Counted from the stretch's first letter, positions 17,778 to 27,543 are shown. The stretch: 64,000 nt of DNA from Streptomyces sp. B3I8 (GCF_030816915.1 NZ_JAUSYN010000002.1:7081501-7145500); one strand, 5' to 3'. Notes: generated by a model from the letters alone, not told the origin. Numbers and translations: made by a program.

Positions 17778-17899
17778 GGCGGGGCCGTCGGCCCCGAGCG
17801 CCGAGCCTGGCGGCAACCCGTCCCGGGCCGCGCTCGCCCCGCCCAACGTCCTGGGAGAGCGAGGCCGGCCGGGACGCAGGACGCCCGGCCAGCCCTCAG

Positions 17900-19360
17900 T
17901 CACTCGGTCAGGGCGATGTACTTCTCCTCGAGGAACTCCAGAATCCCCTCCGAGCTGCCCTCGCGGCCGAGGCCGCTCTGCTTGACGCCTCCGAACGGCG
18001 CTGCCGGGTCGCTCACCACGCCCCTGTTGACAGCGACCATGCCGGCTTCGAGCCGCCGGGCAACGGCCATGGCGGCCCGCTCCTCGCCGAAGACGTAGGC
18101 CATGAGCCCGTAGACCGTGTCGTTGGCCATGCGTACGGCGTCGTCGACGTCGTCGTAGCGGACCACCGCCGTGACCGGTCCGAAGATCTCGGTCACGTTG
18201 ATCTGCGACCCGTGCTCGACGTCGGTCAGGAGGGTCGCGTCGTAGAAGGCGCCCGTGGCCGAGGGTTTTCCGCCGCGCACGAGGGTGGCGCCGCTCGCGA
18301 CCGCGTCGTCGACGAGGGCAGCGACCTTGTCGCGCTCTGCGACGGAGACCAGGGCTCCGAGGTGGTGGGAGCGGTCCAGGCCCGGGCCGACCACCATCTC
18401 GGCCAGGGCGGCGTCCATGCGGGCGACGAACTCGTCGTGGAGTGAGGTGTGTACGTAGAACCTGTTCGCGGCGGTGCAGGCCGAGCCGCCGTTGCGCATC
18501 TTCGCCTGCAGGGCCCCGGCGACCGTGAGGTCGAGGTCCGCGCCGGGCAGGACGATGACCGGGGCGTTGCCGCCGAGCTCCATCGATGTGCTGACGACGC
18601 TGTCGGCGCAGGCGTGCAGCAGGGTCCGGCCCACCTCGGTCGACCCGGTGAACGATACCTTCCGCACCTCGGCGCGATCGATCATCTGCTGCACCAGTGG
18701 ACCTGTCGGCACCGGTGTGACCAGGTTGACCACCCCGCGCGGGACGCCCACTCGACGCAGCGCCTCCACGACGTACGCCGCCGTCAGGGGCGTCTCGCGC
18801 GCGGGCTTGAGGATCGTCGTGCACCCGGCGGCGAGGGCCGGAGCGAGCTTGCGGGTCGCCATCGCGGCCGGGAAGTTCCATGGGGTGATCAGCAGCGAGA
18901 CCCCGACCGGCTGCCGGTCGACGACGATCCGCTTGTCGCCGGACGGCGAGCGCCGGTATTCGCCCGGAATCCGCACCGCTTCTTCCGCGAACCACCGGAA
19001 GAACTCGGTGGCGTAGCGCGCCTCGCCGACGGCGTCGGCCCAGGCCTTGCCGTTCTCCCGCACGATCAGGGTCGCAAGGTGCTCCTCCTCCGCGGTGAGC
19101 AGCTCGTACGCGGCACGGAGGAGTTCACCGCGCTCCCGTGGTGCGGTCGCCGCCCAGTCGTCCAGCGCGGCGGCTGCCGCGTCGACGGCGTCGTGGCAGT
19201 CCCGCTCGGTCGCGATGGCGAACGCGGCGATCGTGGAGAGGTCAGCGGGGTCGACCACATCGAACCGGCCGCCGTCGGCGCCGGCGCGCCACGTGCCGTC
19301 GATGAACAGGTCGGCATGCACCGGGGGGAGGCCGGGTGGGGGAGGGCTGGGCAAGGTCAT
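17900..19360 (-). CDS. NAD(P)-dependent aldehyde dehydrogenase (succinate-semialdehyde dehydrogenase-like)
   Basis: A 486-residue aldehyde dehydrogenase. The cofactor loop FTGSTEVGRTL, the general base in MELGGNAPVI and the catalytic cysteine in GGSACTAANRF are all present. Overall it most resembles succinate-semialdehyde dehydrogenases, which make succinate from succinic semialdehyde, but small changes redirect such enzymes to other aldehydes. It overlaps the Fe-alcohol dehydrogenase stop/start in ATGA and is the last gene of the leftward catabolic operon, so it probably oxidises the aldehyde made by that enzyme. Confidence 0.85.
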   Translation of the reverse strand: MTLPSPPPPGLPPVHADLFIDGTWRAGADGGRFDVVDPADLSTIAAFAIATERDCHDAVDAAAAALDDWAATAPRERGELLRAAYELLTAEEEHLATLIVRENGKAWADAVGEARYATEFFRWFAEEAVRIPGEYRRSPSGDKRIVVDRQPVGVSLLITPWNFPAAMATRKLAPALAAGCTTILKPARETPLTAAYVVEALRRVGVPRGVVNLVTPVPTGPLVQQMIDRAEVRKVSFTGSTEVGRTLLHACADSVVSTSMELGGNAPVIVLPGADLDLTVAGALQAKMRNGGSACTAANRFYVHTSLHDEFVARMDAALAEMVVGPGLDRSHHLGALVSVAERDKVAALVDDAVASGATLVRGGKPSATGAFYDATLLTDVEHGSQINVTEIFGPVTAVVRYDDVDDAVRMANDTVYGLMAYVFGEERAAMAVARRLEAGMVAVNRGVVSDPAAPFGGVKQSGLGREGSSEGILEFLEEKYIALTE

Positions 19361-20583
19361 GCGAGGGTCTCCTTCTTCAGGGTTCCGGCCAGGGCACGTC
19401 CGAGGAGGTCGAGCAGCAGCTCGTGGGTCGGCTCGACCGGCGCGATCGCCAGCAGTCGCTGCGACTTCTGGGCGAGTCCGGCGATCTGCGGCAACTGGTC
19501 TCGCGAGATGCCGATCTCGGTGAGCGAACCGGGTACCCCGATGGCGTGGTTGATCTCGACGATCCTGCGGATGGTCCGCTCGGCGGACGCCTCCTGGGCG
19601 GGCAGCCCTTCAAGAGCGGCGCCGAGGCGGGCGATCCGATCGGCGATGTCCGGCTCGGTCCGCATCACGTCCAGGGCGTAGGGGAGCAGCAGCCCGGTAC
19701 CGAGCCCGTGCGGTGTGCTGGTCATGGCCCCGATCGGGTACTGCAGGGCATGGCACAGATGAGTGCCGGTCGAGCCGAAGGCGATGCCGGCGAGGAGCGC
19801 GCCGCGGGCGACCTCCTCGCGCGCCCTGCGGTCCGCGGGCGTGTGCACGGCGGGCGACAGCCACGGCCCCAGGTGCGCCGCGGCCTGTAGGGCCACCGAT
19901 TCCGCCAGGGCGTTACGGCCGGTGAACACCGGCACCGTGGAAGCCCAGTCCGGGTCGAGGGGGCGGGCGGTGAACGACTCCACCGCGTGTACCAGTGCGT
20001 CGATGCCCGAGTACGCGGTCACGGTGGCGGGCGCCCCGAGGGTGAGCTCAGGGTCGACGACAGCCGCGGCCGGTACAAGGAACGGACTGGAGACGCCTAC
20101 CTTGAGTTCGCGTTCGGGGTCGGACACGACGGCGACGGGAGTCACCTCCGAGCCGGTGCCGGCCGTGGTCGGGACCGCCACGATCGGGAGGACGGGGCCG
20201 GGGACGAGGTTCTCCCCGTAGTAGCGGCTCAACGGGCCGCCATGGGTCGCGAGGAGCGCCACCACCTTCGCCGCGTCCAGGGCACTGCCGCCGCCGATCG
20301 CGAGGATGACGTCCGCACCGTACGTGCGGGCGAGTTCGGCCGCGCCGTCGAGGGTGGCGACCGGAAGCTCGGGGGTGATGTCGGAGTGCACCCGCACGGT
20401 GAGGCCCGCCGTCTCGAGCCCGGTGACGATATCGGCGAGGTGTCGCGAGCCCCGGAGAAACGGGTCGACGACCGCGAGCACTCGTCGGCCATGGACGGCG
20501 ACGACCTCGGCCAGCTGGGCACGGGTACCGTAGCCGAAATGCACACGTGCGGGGAGACGGAGTGTTCCGGTGAGCTCAGGCAT
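19357..20583 (-). CDS. Iron-containing (group III) alcohol dehydrogenase
   Basis: A 408-residue group III dehydrogenase. The nucleotide-binding GGGSALDAAK motif is followed by TTAGTGSEVTP; the metal ligands fall in SGIDALVHAVE (Asp, His) and HALQYP...STPHGLG (two His). The family includes 1,3-propanediol, 4-hydroxybutyrate and maleylacetate enzymes; subgroup cannot be fixed by eye. It is coupled to the aldehyde dehydrogenase downstream, which suggests alcohol to aldehyde to acid oxidation. The preceding aldolase stub ends inside its first codons. Confidence 0.85.
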   Translation of the reverse strand: MPELTGTLRLPARVHFGYGTRAQLAEVVAVHGRRVLAVVDPFLRGSRHLADIVTGLETAGLTVRVHSDITPELPVATLDGAAELARTYGADVILAIGGGSALDAAKVVALLATHGGPLSRYYGENLVPGPVLPIVAVPTTAGTGSEVTPVAVVSDPERELKVGVSSPFLVPAAAVVDPELTLGAPATVTAYSGIDALVHAVESFTARPLDPDWASTVPVFTGRNALAESVALQAAAHLGPWLSPAVHTPADRRAREEVARGALLAGIAFGSTGTHLCHALQYPIGAMTSTPHGLGTGLLLPYALDVMRTEPDIADRIARLGAALEGLPAQEASAERTIRRIVEINHAIGVPGSLTEIGISRDQLPQIAGLAQKSQRLLAIAPVEPTHELLLDLLGRALAGTLKKETLA

Positions 20584-20845
20584 GGGTCAGCCATTCTCTG
20601 CCGCCGGCGCTGCCGGCCCTGGATGCCGTGTCGGCCGCCCCGTTGACCGCCGGTTCCACCGCCAACCGGGCGGCGCCGCCGAGCAGGCCGGCATCGTTGT
20701 TCAACATGGTGTGGTGGAAGCCTGCACGGGCGAAGATCTCCACGACCTCCCTCGCGGGCAGCGTGCCCCAGGTCCCGAGCGCTGGTCCGTCGTGCTCGGC
20801 GTGGGCTGCGCGCAGGAGGCGTCTTTGATGCCGGGGGGTGCTCAT
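20576..20845 (-). pseudogene. Truncated HpcH/HpaI-type aldolase remnant
   Basis: An 89-residue frame whose first half matches the start of HpcH/HpaI aldolases: GTWGTLPAREVVEIFARAG is the opening strand and helix of that TIM barrel. The expected DxEHG metal/substrate segment is missing, and from residue 50 the sequence becomes a low-complexity tail. A full enzyme is about 250 residues. The ATG overlaps the bicupin stop (ATGA), so the translational coupling has survived the truncation. Either a deletion removed about 200 residues or the stub has a new role. Confidence 0.55.
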
Positions 20846-21753
20846 GTCGCCGGGTAGTCCTCGGCGTTGAGCACCCAGCCCGAGGCGGAGAAGTCCTCGC
20901 GGGGTGGCGAGAAGATGTCGATGAGCTGCTGATGCTCACCGACCCCCTGGGTGGTGTGGACGGTCGGCGGCGGGATCACGCAGATCGATGGGCTGCCGAC
21001 CTCGAGGCTCTCGTCGGCCCGCCACTGGGTCGAGTCCGGTCCCCACGGGTAGCGGATGTGGTGGACGAATCGGCCCTTCACCGCCAGCGAGATCTGCTCG
21101 AAGTCGTCGTGGTGGTGCGGCGACAGCTTGTGTGCGTCGCGTGGTTGCGGTTCCTCGGCGAGGAAGTTGACCATCAGGTTCGTCGTACGGAAGATCCGTC
21201 CGAACCGGCCCTCGGTGATCGGGGTCTCTGCCAGCCGGTAGACGCGGAGCGCGAACCCGTCGACCGGGTCGGGCCAGGGAGAAAGGGGAGTGACCCGCTC
21301 GTCGGGCTCGGCGTAGACCTCGGAGTTCACGGCGCGTTCGGCGAGGTCCTCGGCCCGGTGGGAGAACAGCCGGATGAGCGCACCGTCCCCCTCGACACGG
21401 ATCTCGCTGTCGCCGGGAGGCACCACCACGAGGGCTTCCTCGTCGAGCGTCGCTGACGTCCCACCGCCCGTCACCGTGACCGGGGCGCTGTCGGAGTACA
21501 GAAGCACGGCGTACTCGTCGGGCTGACCGGACCGGGTGAAGACATCGCCGGCCCGGGCGTCGGTCCAGGCGATGACGAGGTTCGCCGCCCGGGCGACCCA
21601 CGTCCGGCTGCCGTTCGGGCCGACCTCGGTGGGCGGATGGGAACGGAACTCGATCCGCTGCGCCGACCGGATCGGCGTGCTCGGATCCACTGTTCTGGCC
21701 GGGGTGGCCGTGGACAGCTGGGACCGGATGTCGTCGGCGGCATAGGTACTCAT
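20842..21753 (-). CDS. Bicupin-type protein
   Basis: A 303-residue all-beta protein with two cupin-like halves. The C-terminal half carries the metal-binding set SPHHHDDFEQISLAVKG and a later His in PTVHTTQG; the N-terminal half lacks a clear His set. Cupins of this size in catabolic operons act as dioxygenases, isomerases or decarboxylases. It overlaps the BKACE gene by ATGA and is followed by the aldolase stub. I cannot name the reaction; a role in generating or opening the keto-acid substrate is inferred from context. Confidence 0.65.
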   Translation of the reverse strand: MSTYAADDIRSQLSTATPARTVDPSTPIRSAQRIEFRSHPPTEVGPNGSRTWVARAANLVIAWTDARAGDVFTRSGQPDEYAVLLYSDSAPVTVTGGGTSATLDEEALVVVPPGDSEIRVEGDGALIRLFSHRAEDLAERAVNSEVYAEPDERVTPLSPWPDPVDGFALRVYRLAETPITEGRFGRIFRTTNLMVNFLAEEPQPRDAHKLSPHHHDDFEQISLAVKGRFVHHIRYPWGPDSTQWRADESLEVGSPSICVIPPPTVHTTQGVGEHQQLIDIFSPPREDFSASGWVLNAEDYPAT

Positions 21754-22694
21754 ATGCGCTTACTCCCTTCGGTGGAGGCTCCGGCGCCGCGCAGCGCGAG
21801 CAGGGCGCGCGCATCGGCCGGGGTGGCGATCTGCTTGCCGAGGTCCTCGATCACGGCGCGGATCTTGTGGACCTGCTGGGCGTTGCTCTCCGCGAGCCGG
21901 CCCTTGCCGATCCACAGACTGTCCTCGAGGCCGACCCGGACATGTCCGCCCAGCCAGGCGCTGTGGGTGCCGAACTGGATCTGGTCGCGCCCGGCGGCGA
22001 ACGCGGAGAACGAGTAGTCGTCACCGAACAGCCGGTCGGCCACCCTGACCATGTGCTCGAGGTTGTCGTGGTCGGCACCGATCCCGCCGAGGATGCCGAA
22101 GACGCCCTGGATCAGCAGCGGCGGCCTGGCCAGTCCCTTCTCGACGAAGTGGGCGAGTGAGTAGAGGTGCCCGATGTCGTAGCACTCGTACTCGAAGCGG
22201 GTGCCCAGTTCCCCCAGGGCCCGCAGTGTCTCCTCGATCTTGTCGAAGGTGTTCACGAAGGGCTGGCTGTACGTGTTGAGGACGTAGGGCCTCTCCCAGT
22301 CGTGCCTCCACTCCGTGACCCTGTCGGCGATACCGGAGTAGACGAAGTTCATCGAGCCCATGTTCATCGAGGCGAGCTCGGGCCGGACCCGGATGGCGCC
22401 GGCCAGGCGTTGCTCCAGCGTCATGGCCGTCGAGCCGCCGGTGGTGATGTTGATGACCGCGTCGGTCCGGTCCGTGATGCGTCCGACGATCTCCTCGAAT
22501 ATCTCGGGCTCGTACGCGGGGCGGCCGTCGGGGTGACGTGCGTGCAGGTGCACGATCGCCGAGCCCGCCTCGACCGCACCGATCGCGCTGTCCGCCACCT
22601 CTTCGGCGGACAGCGGGAGATACGGGCTCTGCGAGGGCACGTTCACGGATCCGGTGACGGCCGTGCTGATGATGACCTTCTCGGCGACCTTCAT
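21750..22694 (-). CDS. Beta-keto acid cleavage enzyme (BKACE, DUF849)
   Basis: A 314-residue TIM-barrel enzyme of the family typified by 3-keto-5-aminohexanoate cleavage enzyme (Kce). These zinc enzymes react a beta-keto acid with acetyl-CoA to give acetoacetate and a shortened acyl-CoA. Diagnostic segments are IVHLHARHPDGRP (Zn-binding His pair), INITTGGS and the Glu/Gly-rich HVRVGLEDSLW near the end. Start and upstream stop share TGATG. The CoA-transferase encoded at 31492-32879 could consume the acetoacetate product, which ties the two halves of the island together. Confidence 0.88.
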   Translation of the reverse strand: MKVAEKVIISTAVTGSVNVPSQSPYLPLSAEEVADSAIGAVEAGSAIVHLHARHPDGRPAYEPEIFEEIVGRITDRTDAVINITTGGSTAMTLEQRLAGAIRVRPELASMNMGSMNFVYSGIADRVTEWRHDWERPYVLNTYSQPFVNTFDKIEETLRALGELGTRFEYECYDIGHLYSLAHFVEKGLARPPLLIQGVFGILGGIGADHDNLEHMVRVADRLFGDDYSFSAFAAGRDQIQFGTHSAWLGGHVRVGLEDSLWIGKGRLAESNAQQVHKIRAVIEDLGKQIATPADARALLALRGAGASTEGSKRI

Positions 22695-23605
22695 CAGGCG
22701 GTCTCCTCCAGGCCCAGCAGGAAGGCGGTGTTGCGGCAGATCATCTGACGCACGTCCTGCGCGGAGACACCGTGGTCGAGCAGCTGCTGCACGATGTACA
22801 GATAGGCGTCCACCGGGAGGGGGTTGCCCTTCTGGCCCAGGTCGGAGTTGATGACCGTTCGCTCGGGGCCGACCTTCTCGATCCAGTTGACGAGCCGCTC
22901 GATCGTGAAGTCGGGCGCCGGGACGTCCGGGTGATACATCGAGAGCTCGTGCTCCACGTAGGCGCCGTACCCCACCATCTCCTCGATGTCGGTGTCGGAG
23001 GCGTTGACGATGAAGTCGGGGTGGTGCAACAGGATGCGGCGGACCCCGTTGGCGGCGGCGGTCTTGAAGTAGGCCTTCATCGACTCGGCGTCCAGGTGCC
23101 CGCCGGTGAGCATGATGCCGGCCTCCGCGACCAGTTTGGTGACGAGGTGAGTCTGCTCCGACACCTCGCCGGAGTCGTCGAAGACCGAGACCTCCTCCTC
23201 GTAGAGGTTGCCCGCCGCGGAGGGGAATCCGTCGTCGTGGCTGTGGGCATCGATGTGCTGGGCCGCGGAGACCGTGGGCCCCCAGACGCAGCGGCCGCCC
23301 ATGTTGATGGCGACCGCGACCGCGGAGGGGTTGATCCCGCCGACCTCGGAGTTGAGCGCGACCCCGCCGTACATCGGGGTGGGTGCCTCGGCGAGCTGGG
23401 TCCTCATCGCCAGCAGGTCCATCACGGTGTTGTGGTGATGGGACTTGCACAGGATCGCCCGCATGTTGATGCGCGCCCCGTCGTGGGAGGCCTCCACATG
23501 GTCGAACCGGCGCGGGAACGGGCTGGGCCCGGAGTGGCAGTGCAGATCCACGACACCGTCCAGGACCTCGAGCAGTGCGGGAGTCGGTTCCACCGTGACG
23601 GTCAT
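22694..23605 (-). CDS. Metal-dependent hydrolase of the DUF6282 (amidohydrolase-like) type
   Basis: A 303-residue protein with the metal-binding residues of an amidohydrolase barrel: DLHCHSGPS (HxH) at about 20-28, later HHHN, GGHLD, LLHHPD and a catalytic-type Asp in INSDLGQ. Proteins of this family are poorly characterised but fit cyclic amide, lactone or ester hydrolysis. It is the first gene of the leftward operon, so it is likely to act on an early intermediate. The ATG is 240 bases from the divergent iclR start. Confidence 0.7.
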   Translation of the reverse strand: MTVTVEPTPALLEVLDGVVDLHCHSGPSPFPRRFDHVEASHDGARINMRAILCKSHHHNTVMDLLAMRTQLAEAPTPMYGGVALNSEVGGINPSAVAVAINMGGRCVWGPTVSAAQHIDAHSHDDGFPSAAGNLYEEEVSVFDDSGEVSEQTHLVTKLVAEAGIMLTGGHLDAESMKAYFKTAAANGVRRILLHHPDFIVNASDTDIEEMVGYGAYVEHELSMYHPDVPAPDFTIERLVNWIEKVGPERTVINSDLGQKGNPLPVDAYLYIVQQLLDHGVSAQDVRQMICRNTAFLLGLEETA

Positions 23606-23625
23606 TCCCTCTCCTATGTTCAGGA

Positions 23626-23651
23626 TGCGTAATCGAGATTCAGATTACGCA
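23626..23651. promoter_or_regulatory. 9-bp inverted repeat, candidate operator of the leftward operon
   Basis: The arms tgcgtaatc (23626-23634) and gattacgca (23643-23651) are perfect complements with an 8-base spacer. It lies 21 bases upstream of the hydrolase start, inside or just after its promoter, and is much more AT-rich than its surroundings. A site for the adjacent IclR regulator is the obvious guess. Confidence 0.55.
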
Positions 23652-23724
23652 CACGCACTTCTGGGTGTCAACGAACGACTTGCCCACCAATGGGGTCGCC
23701 CAGATCGCTTGTCACCGAGGTCTT

Positions 23725-23759
23725 GTTCAGATTGCGAAGCCTGTGCTTGCATTGCGAAC
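23725..23759. promoter_or_regulatory. 35-bp operator-like element, copy 1 (iclR region)
   Basis: The element runs from gttc to gaac and contains the inverted half-sites gttcagatt and attgcgaac. A second copy of the same 35-base length lies at 27638-27672, upstream of the binding-protein gene; the two agree at 22 of 35 positions, including both ends and the catt block. The location between the divergent operons fits an IclR site. Confidence 0.6.
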
Positions 23760-23844
23760 GTTCCGAGGGTCGACGGCGGGGCGCCTGTCCGTGGGGCCGG
23801 CGGCGGGGCGCCGATCTCGGCCCTCCATATCCAGGAAGGACCAC

Positions 23845-24609
23845 ATGAGCATCGAGGTGCGTCGATCGAACGCGGCGCCATCCGGCGAGACGGAGCGAGG
23901 CGGGATCCAGTCGATCGACCGCGCCGCGAACGTGCTGGCGCTGCTCGACCAGGACACCCGCAGCCTGACTCCCGCGGTGGTGGCCGAACGACTCGGGCTC
24001 AACCGCACCACCGCACACCGTTACCTGCAGTCACTCCAGACCGCCGGATTCCTCAGCACGACGTACGGTCCGGGGCCGCTGCTCGACCAACTCTCGGCCC
24101 TGGTGTCGGAGCGCCAGCAGATACTGACCCTCGCGCCCGCAGTCCTGCGCCAGCTCTCCGACAGCACCGACCTCACGACGGTGCTCAGCTTCCTCGGGCG
24201 TACCGGGGCGGTGGTGACGCTGGTCGAGGAGGCGCACCGCGGCACGATCATCCTCACTGTCAGGGTCGGCACCGTGCTCGAACCGAAGGCGGCCCAGACC
24301 CGGGCGCTGCTCGCGTTCGCGACCGACCCGGCAGCCGTCACCCGGGGGCACGCCGTACTCGGTCCCGCCGAGGCCGCCCTGGAGCGCGAGGCGCTGACGG
24401 CGGTACGCCGCCAGGGCATCGCCTGGGCGGAACTCCACGGGCAAGGGCTGGCCTCCGTGGCGGCGCCGGTGTTCGTGGGCAATGAGGCCTCCGCCGCGAT
24501 GGCACTGATCGGAACGAGCACCATGCTCCAGCCCTTGGAGCGTTCCGCCCGGCGCGTGCAGGAGCTCGAAGAAGCAGCACAGACGCTCGGAACCATGGTT
24601 TCGGGCTAG
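23845..24609 (+). CDS. IclR-family transcriptional regulator
   Basis: A 254-residue regulator with an N-terminal winged helix-turn-helix (LTPAVVAERLGLNRTTAHRY, about 41-60) and a C-terminal IclR effector domain. The ATG at 23845 follows AGGAAGGA. It is encoded between the leftward hydrolase operon and the rightward transporter genes and is 11 bases from the first permease gene, so it is probably cotranscribed with the importer. It most likely controls both gene sets in response to the imported compound or its product. Confidence 0.88.
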   Translation: MSIEVRRSNAAPSGETERGGIQSIDRAANVLALLDQDTRSLTPAVVAERLGLNRTTAHRYLQSLQTAGFLSTTYGPGPLLDQLSALVSERQQILTLAPAVLRQLSDSTDLTTVLSFLGRTGAVVTLVEEAHRGTIILTVRVGTVLEPKAAQTRALLAFATDPAAVTRGHAVLGPAEAALEREALTAVRRQGIAWAELHGQGLASVAAPVFVGNEASAAMALIGTSTMLQPLERSARRVQELEEAAQTLGTMVSG

Positions 24610-24620
24610 GACAGGAGACG

Positions 24621-25493
24621 ATGTCGATGACGACATGGATGAAACGACAACACTTGAACCCGCTCTGGCTGCTGATGGTGCCGGCCGTGGGCCTGCTCGC
24701 GGCGATCCTGCTGTTTCCTCTGGCGCAGAGCTTCGTCCGCAGTCTCGGCGAGCCCACCTGGACCCTTCGGCACTACCAGAACCTGTTCACCGACGGTGTC
24801 ACACTGCGGGTGCTCGGGCGTACGGCATCGATCTCCGCGGTCGTGACGGTGGTGACGCTCCTGTGCGGCTATCCCTACGCCTACGTGATGACCCGGGTCG
24901 GACCGGGGATGCGCGGGCTGCTGCTGGTCCTCGTGCTGATCCCGTTCTGGACCTCCGTGATGGCCCGCAACTTCGCGTGGATCCTCATCCTCCAGCGTGA
25001 CGGGCCGGTGGACTCCTTCTTCGGTCTGTTCGGCCACAGCGTGGTCTTCTACGGAACGGGCACCGGCGTCACCATCTCGATGAGCCAGGTGATGCTGCCG
25101 TTCATGGTGCTGCCCCTTTACAGCGCCCTGAGCGGGATCGACCGGCGGCTGCTACTGGCCGCCCGCGGTCTCGGGTCGCACCCGATCAAGGCATTCTGGA
25201 AGGTCTACTGGCCGCTGTCGCGCGGCGGCGTCGTGGCCGGCGTGGTCCTGGTGTTCACCCTGGCACTCGGCTTCTACGTCACCCCGGCCCTGCTCGGCTC
25301 GCCCCAGCAGTCGCTGGTCGCCCAGCTGCTCGCGACGCGCACGACCCAGCTCCTGGACTTCGCCGGTGCCGGTGCGCTGGGGATGATCGTCCTCGCGGTC
25401 ACCCTCGCACTCGTGGCCCTGGCCTACCGGGTGGGGGGCAACGTCTCCGCCATCGGCATCGTCCCGACCACCTCCGCCGAGGAGGAGGAATGA
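24621..25493 (+). CDS. ABC transporter permease (PotB-like)
   Basis: A 290-residue inner-membrane permease with six helices and the EAA-type loop LLAARGLGSHPIKAFWKVYWP that docks on the ATPase. It resembles PotB, the first permease of polyamine-type importers. An in-frame second ATG lies two codons downstream. Its stop overlaps the next start in ATGA. Confidence 0.88.
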   Translation: MSMTTWMKRQHLNPLWLLMVPAVGLLAAILLFPLAQSFVRSLGEPTWTLRHYQNLFTDGVTLRVLGRTASISAVVTVVTLLCGYPYAYVMTRVGPGMRGLLLVLVLIPFWTSVMARNFAWILILQRDGPVDSFFGLFGHSVVFYGTGTGVTISMSQVMLPFMVLPLYSALSGIDRRLLLAARGLGSHPIKAFWKVYWPLSRGGVVAGVVLVFTLALGFYVTPALLGSPQQSLVAQLLATRTTQLLDFAGAGALGMIVLAVTLALVALAYRVGGNVSAIGIVPTTSAEEEE

Positions 25494-26380
25494 CACTGCA
25501 ACCCGCCCAGAGCCCAGCTGCCATGAAAGAGCCGGCGACGCTCCCGCCGGCACAGTCCCCCTCGGCGACACGGCGCAGCCGCGGGCGCGCCCGCGGGATC
25601 GACCCGATCCCCTGGTGGCTGAAGCTCGTCGTCGCTCTCGTCGCGGTCTACCTGATCCTGCCGACGGTGTTCGTCATCCCGATGAGCTTCGGCTCGACCC
25701 GGTCGTTCGCCTTCCCGCCGAAGAACCTCAGCCTCGACCTCTACCGCAACTTCTTCACCGACCCGGACTGGCTGACCTCGCTGCGCAACTCGGTGGTGGT
25801 CGGGCTGCTGGCCGCCCTCATCGCGACCATCGTCGGCACCGCCGCGGCCGTAGGCCTGCACCACCTTCAGGGCAAGCCGGCGCGGATCCTGCGGGCGTTG
25901 CTCATGATTCCGCTGGTGACGCCCGCGATCGTCGTCGCGGTCGCCGTCTACATCTCGTTCCTCAAATGGCACCTCGTCGGGACCGTGCAGGGCTACGTGC
26001 TCGCCCATGCCGCCATCGGCGTCCCCTTCGTCCTGGTGGCGGTGACCAGCGCCCTCAGCGGTTTCGACTCCACCCTCGTGCGCGCCTCCGCGTCGCTGGG
26101 AGCGTCGCCGCTCAGGACGTTCGGCCGGGTCACGATGCCGCTCATCGGCAAAGGCATCCTCAGCGGCGCCGTCTTCGCCTTCGTGACGTCGTTCGACGAG
26201 GTCGTCATCGCCCTGTTCCTGCGCGATCCGACATTCCAGACGATGCCCGTGCAGATGTACAACAGCGTCACCTACGAGATCGACCCCACCATGGCCGCGG
26301 CATCCAGCCTCGTGGTGGTCGTGGTGACCGTCGTCTGCCTCGTCCTGCAGTACCTGGGCAGCCGAACCAAGACGCGATAG
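25490..26380 (+). CDS. ABC transporter permease (PotC-like)
   Basis: A 296-residue permease: about 45 residues of charged cytoplasmic lead-in, then six helices and the ATPase-docking loop RASASLGASPLRTFGRVTMP (about 198-217). It pairs with the PotB-like protein encoded immediately upstream, to form the translocation channel. The N-terminal extension is longer than in E. coli PotC. Confidence 0.88.
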   Translation: MTLQPAQSPAAMKEPATLPPAQSPSATRRSRGRARGIDPIPWWLKLVVALVAVYLILPTVFVIPMSFGSTRSFAFPPKNLSLDLYRNFFTDPDWLTSLRNSVVVGLLAALIATIVGTAAAVGLHHLQGKPARILRALLMIPLVTPAIVVAVAVYISFLKWHLVGTVQGYVLAHAAIGVPFVLVAVTSALSGFDSTLVRASASLGASPLRTFGRVTMPLIGKGILSGAVFAFVTSFDEVVIALFLRDPTFQTMPVQMYNSVTYEIDPTMAAASSLVVVVVTVVCLVLQYLGSRTKTR

Positions 26381-26388
26381 GAGATCGC

Positions 26389-27543
26389 ATGCCCACCACC
26401 CACGCCACGACGCCCACCCCCGAGGCCGCCGCGGAGGCGGTCAACAACCGGTCGGGGACCCGGATCCGGCTCACCGACGTCAGTAAGGACTTCGGTCTCC
26501 CCGAGCCCGCGGTCGACACCATCTCGCTGACGATCGAGCCGGGAGAGTTCATGACACTGCTGGGGCCGAGCGGCTCCGGCAAGACCACGACGCTCAACCT
26601 CATAGCGGGCTTCGAGACCCTCACCACGGGGTCGATCATGTTCAACGGCGGTGACGTCAGCGCACTGCCCCCGCACAAGCGCAATCTGGGAATGCTGTTC
26701 CAGAACTACGCGCTCTTCCCCCATCTGACCGTGGCGCAGAACGTCGCCTACCCCCTGCGCGAACGCCGACTGCCCAAAGCGCGGATCACCGAGAAGGTCG
26801 GCCAGGTACTCGAACTGGTGCAACTCACCGGACGCGACAAGCACTACCCCTCCCAGCTCTCCGGTGGGCAGCAGCAGCGTGTGGCGCTCGCCCGCGCCAT
26901 CGTCTTCGACCCCAACGCACTGCTCCTCGACGAGCCGCTCGGAGCGCTGGACCGCAACCTGCGCGGCACCCTGCAGCAAGAGATTCAGCGCATCCACCGT
27001 GAGCTCGGGTCGACGTTCGTGTTCGTCACACACGATCAGGAGGAGGCGATGAACCTCTCCGACCGGATCGCGCTGTTCAACAAGGGACGTCTCGAGCAGG
27101 TGGGCACCCCCGAGGCGCTCTACGCGACACCCGAGACGTTGTTCACCGCCCGCTTCCTGGGCGACTCCAACGTCTTCGACATCGCGGACGCGAAAGGTGT
27201 CACGTCGGGGAGCGCGGTGGCCTGGGAGGGCCGCACCCTGGCGGTCGAGGCCGGCACGGTGTCGCCGCGGGTCACCGCCGGGGAACCGGCCGCACTCGTG
27301 GTCCGCCCGGAGGACATGCGGATCGCCACCACGCCGGACGAGGTGCCGTCCGGGGCCAACCATGTCTCCGCCACTGTGCGCCAGCTCGACTACCTGGGCT
27401 CCTACCGCACCGCCGTACTCTCCCTCGGAGGCGGGGGGACCGTGGGACGCGCCCGGCTGGCGCCCCAGGAGGGCGGTCTGCGGGAGGGCCAGGCGGTGAC
27501 CGCCTGGTGGCATGTCGACCGGCAGCGTGTGGTGGCTCGCTGA
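26389..27543 (+). CDS. ABC transporter ATPase (PotA-like)
   Basis: A 384-residue ATPase. Walker A is GPSGSGKTT, the signature is [14 protein letters not shown], Walker B is [11 protein letters not shown] and the switch His is in [11 protein letters not shown]-terminal TOBE domain (about 300-384) resembles that of polyamine-type importers. The ATG at 26389 lies eight bases after the permease stop, following a GGAGAT site. Together with the two permeases and the lipoprotein downstream it makes a complete importer. Confidence 0.9.
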   Translation: MPTTHATTPTPEAAAEAVNNRSGTRIRLTDVSKDFGLPEPAVDTISLTIEPGEFMTLLGPSGSGKTTTLNLIAGFETLTTGSIMFNGGDVSALPPHKRNLGMLFQNYALFPHLTVAQNVAYPLRERRLPKARITEKVGQVLELVQLTGRDKHYPSQLSGGQQQRVALARAIVFDPNALLLDEPLGALDRNLRGTLQQEIQRIHRELGSTFVFVTHDQEEAMNLSDRIALFNKGRLEQVGTPEALYATPETLFTARFLGDSNVFDIADAKGVTSGSAVAWEGRTLAVEAGTVSPRVTAGEPAALVVRPEDMRIATTPDEVPSGANHVSATVRQLDYLGSYRTAVLSLGGGGTVGRARLAPQEGGLREGQAVTAWWHVDRQRVVAR

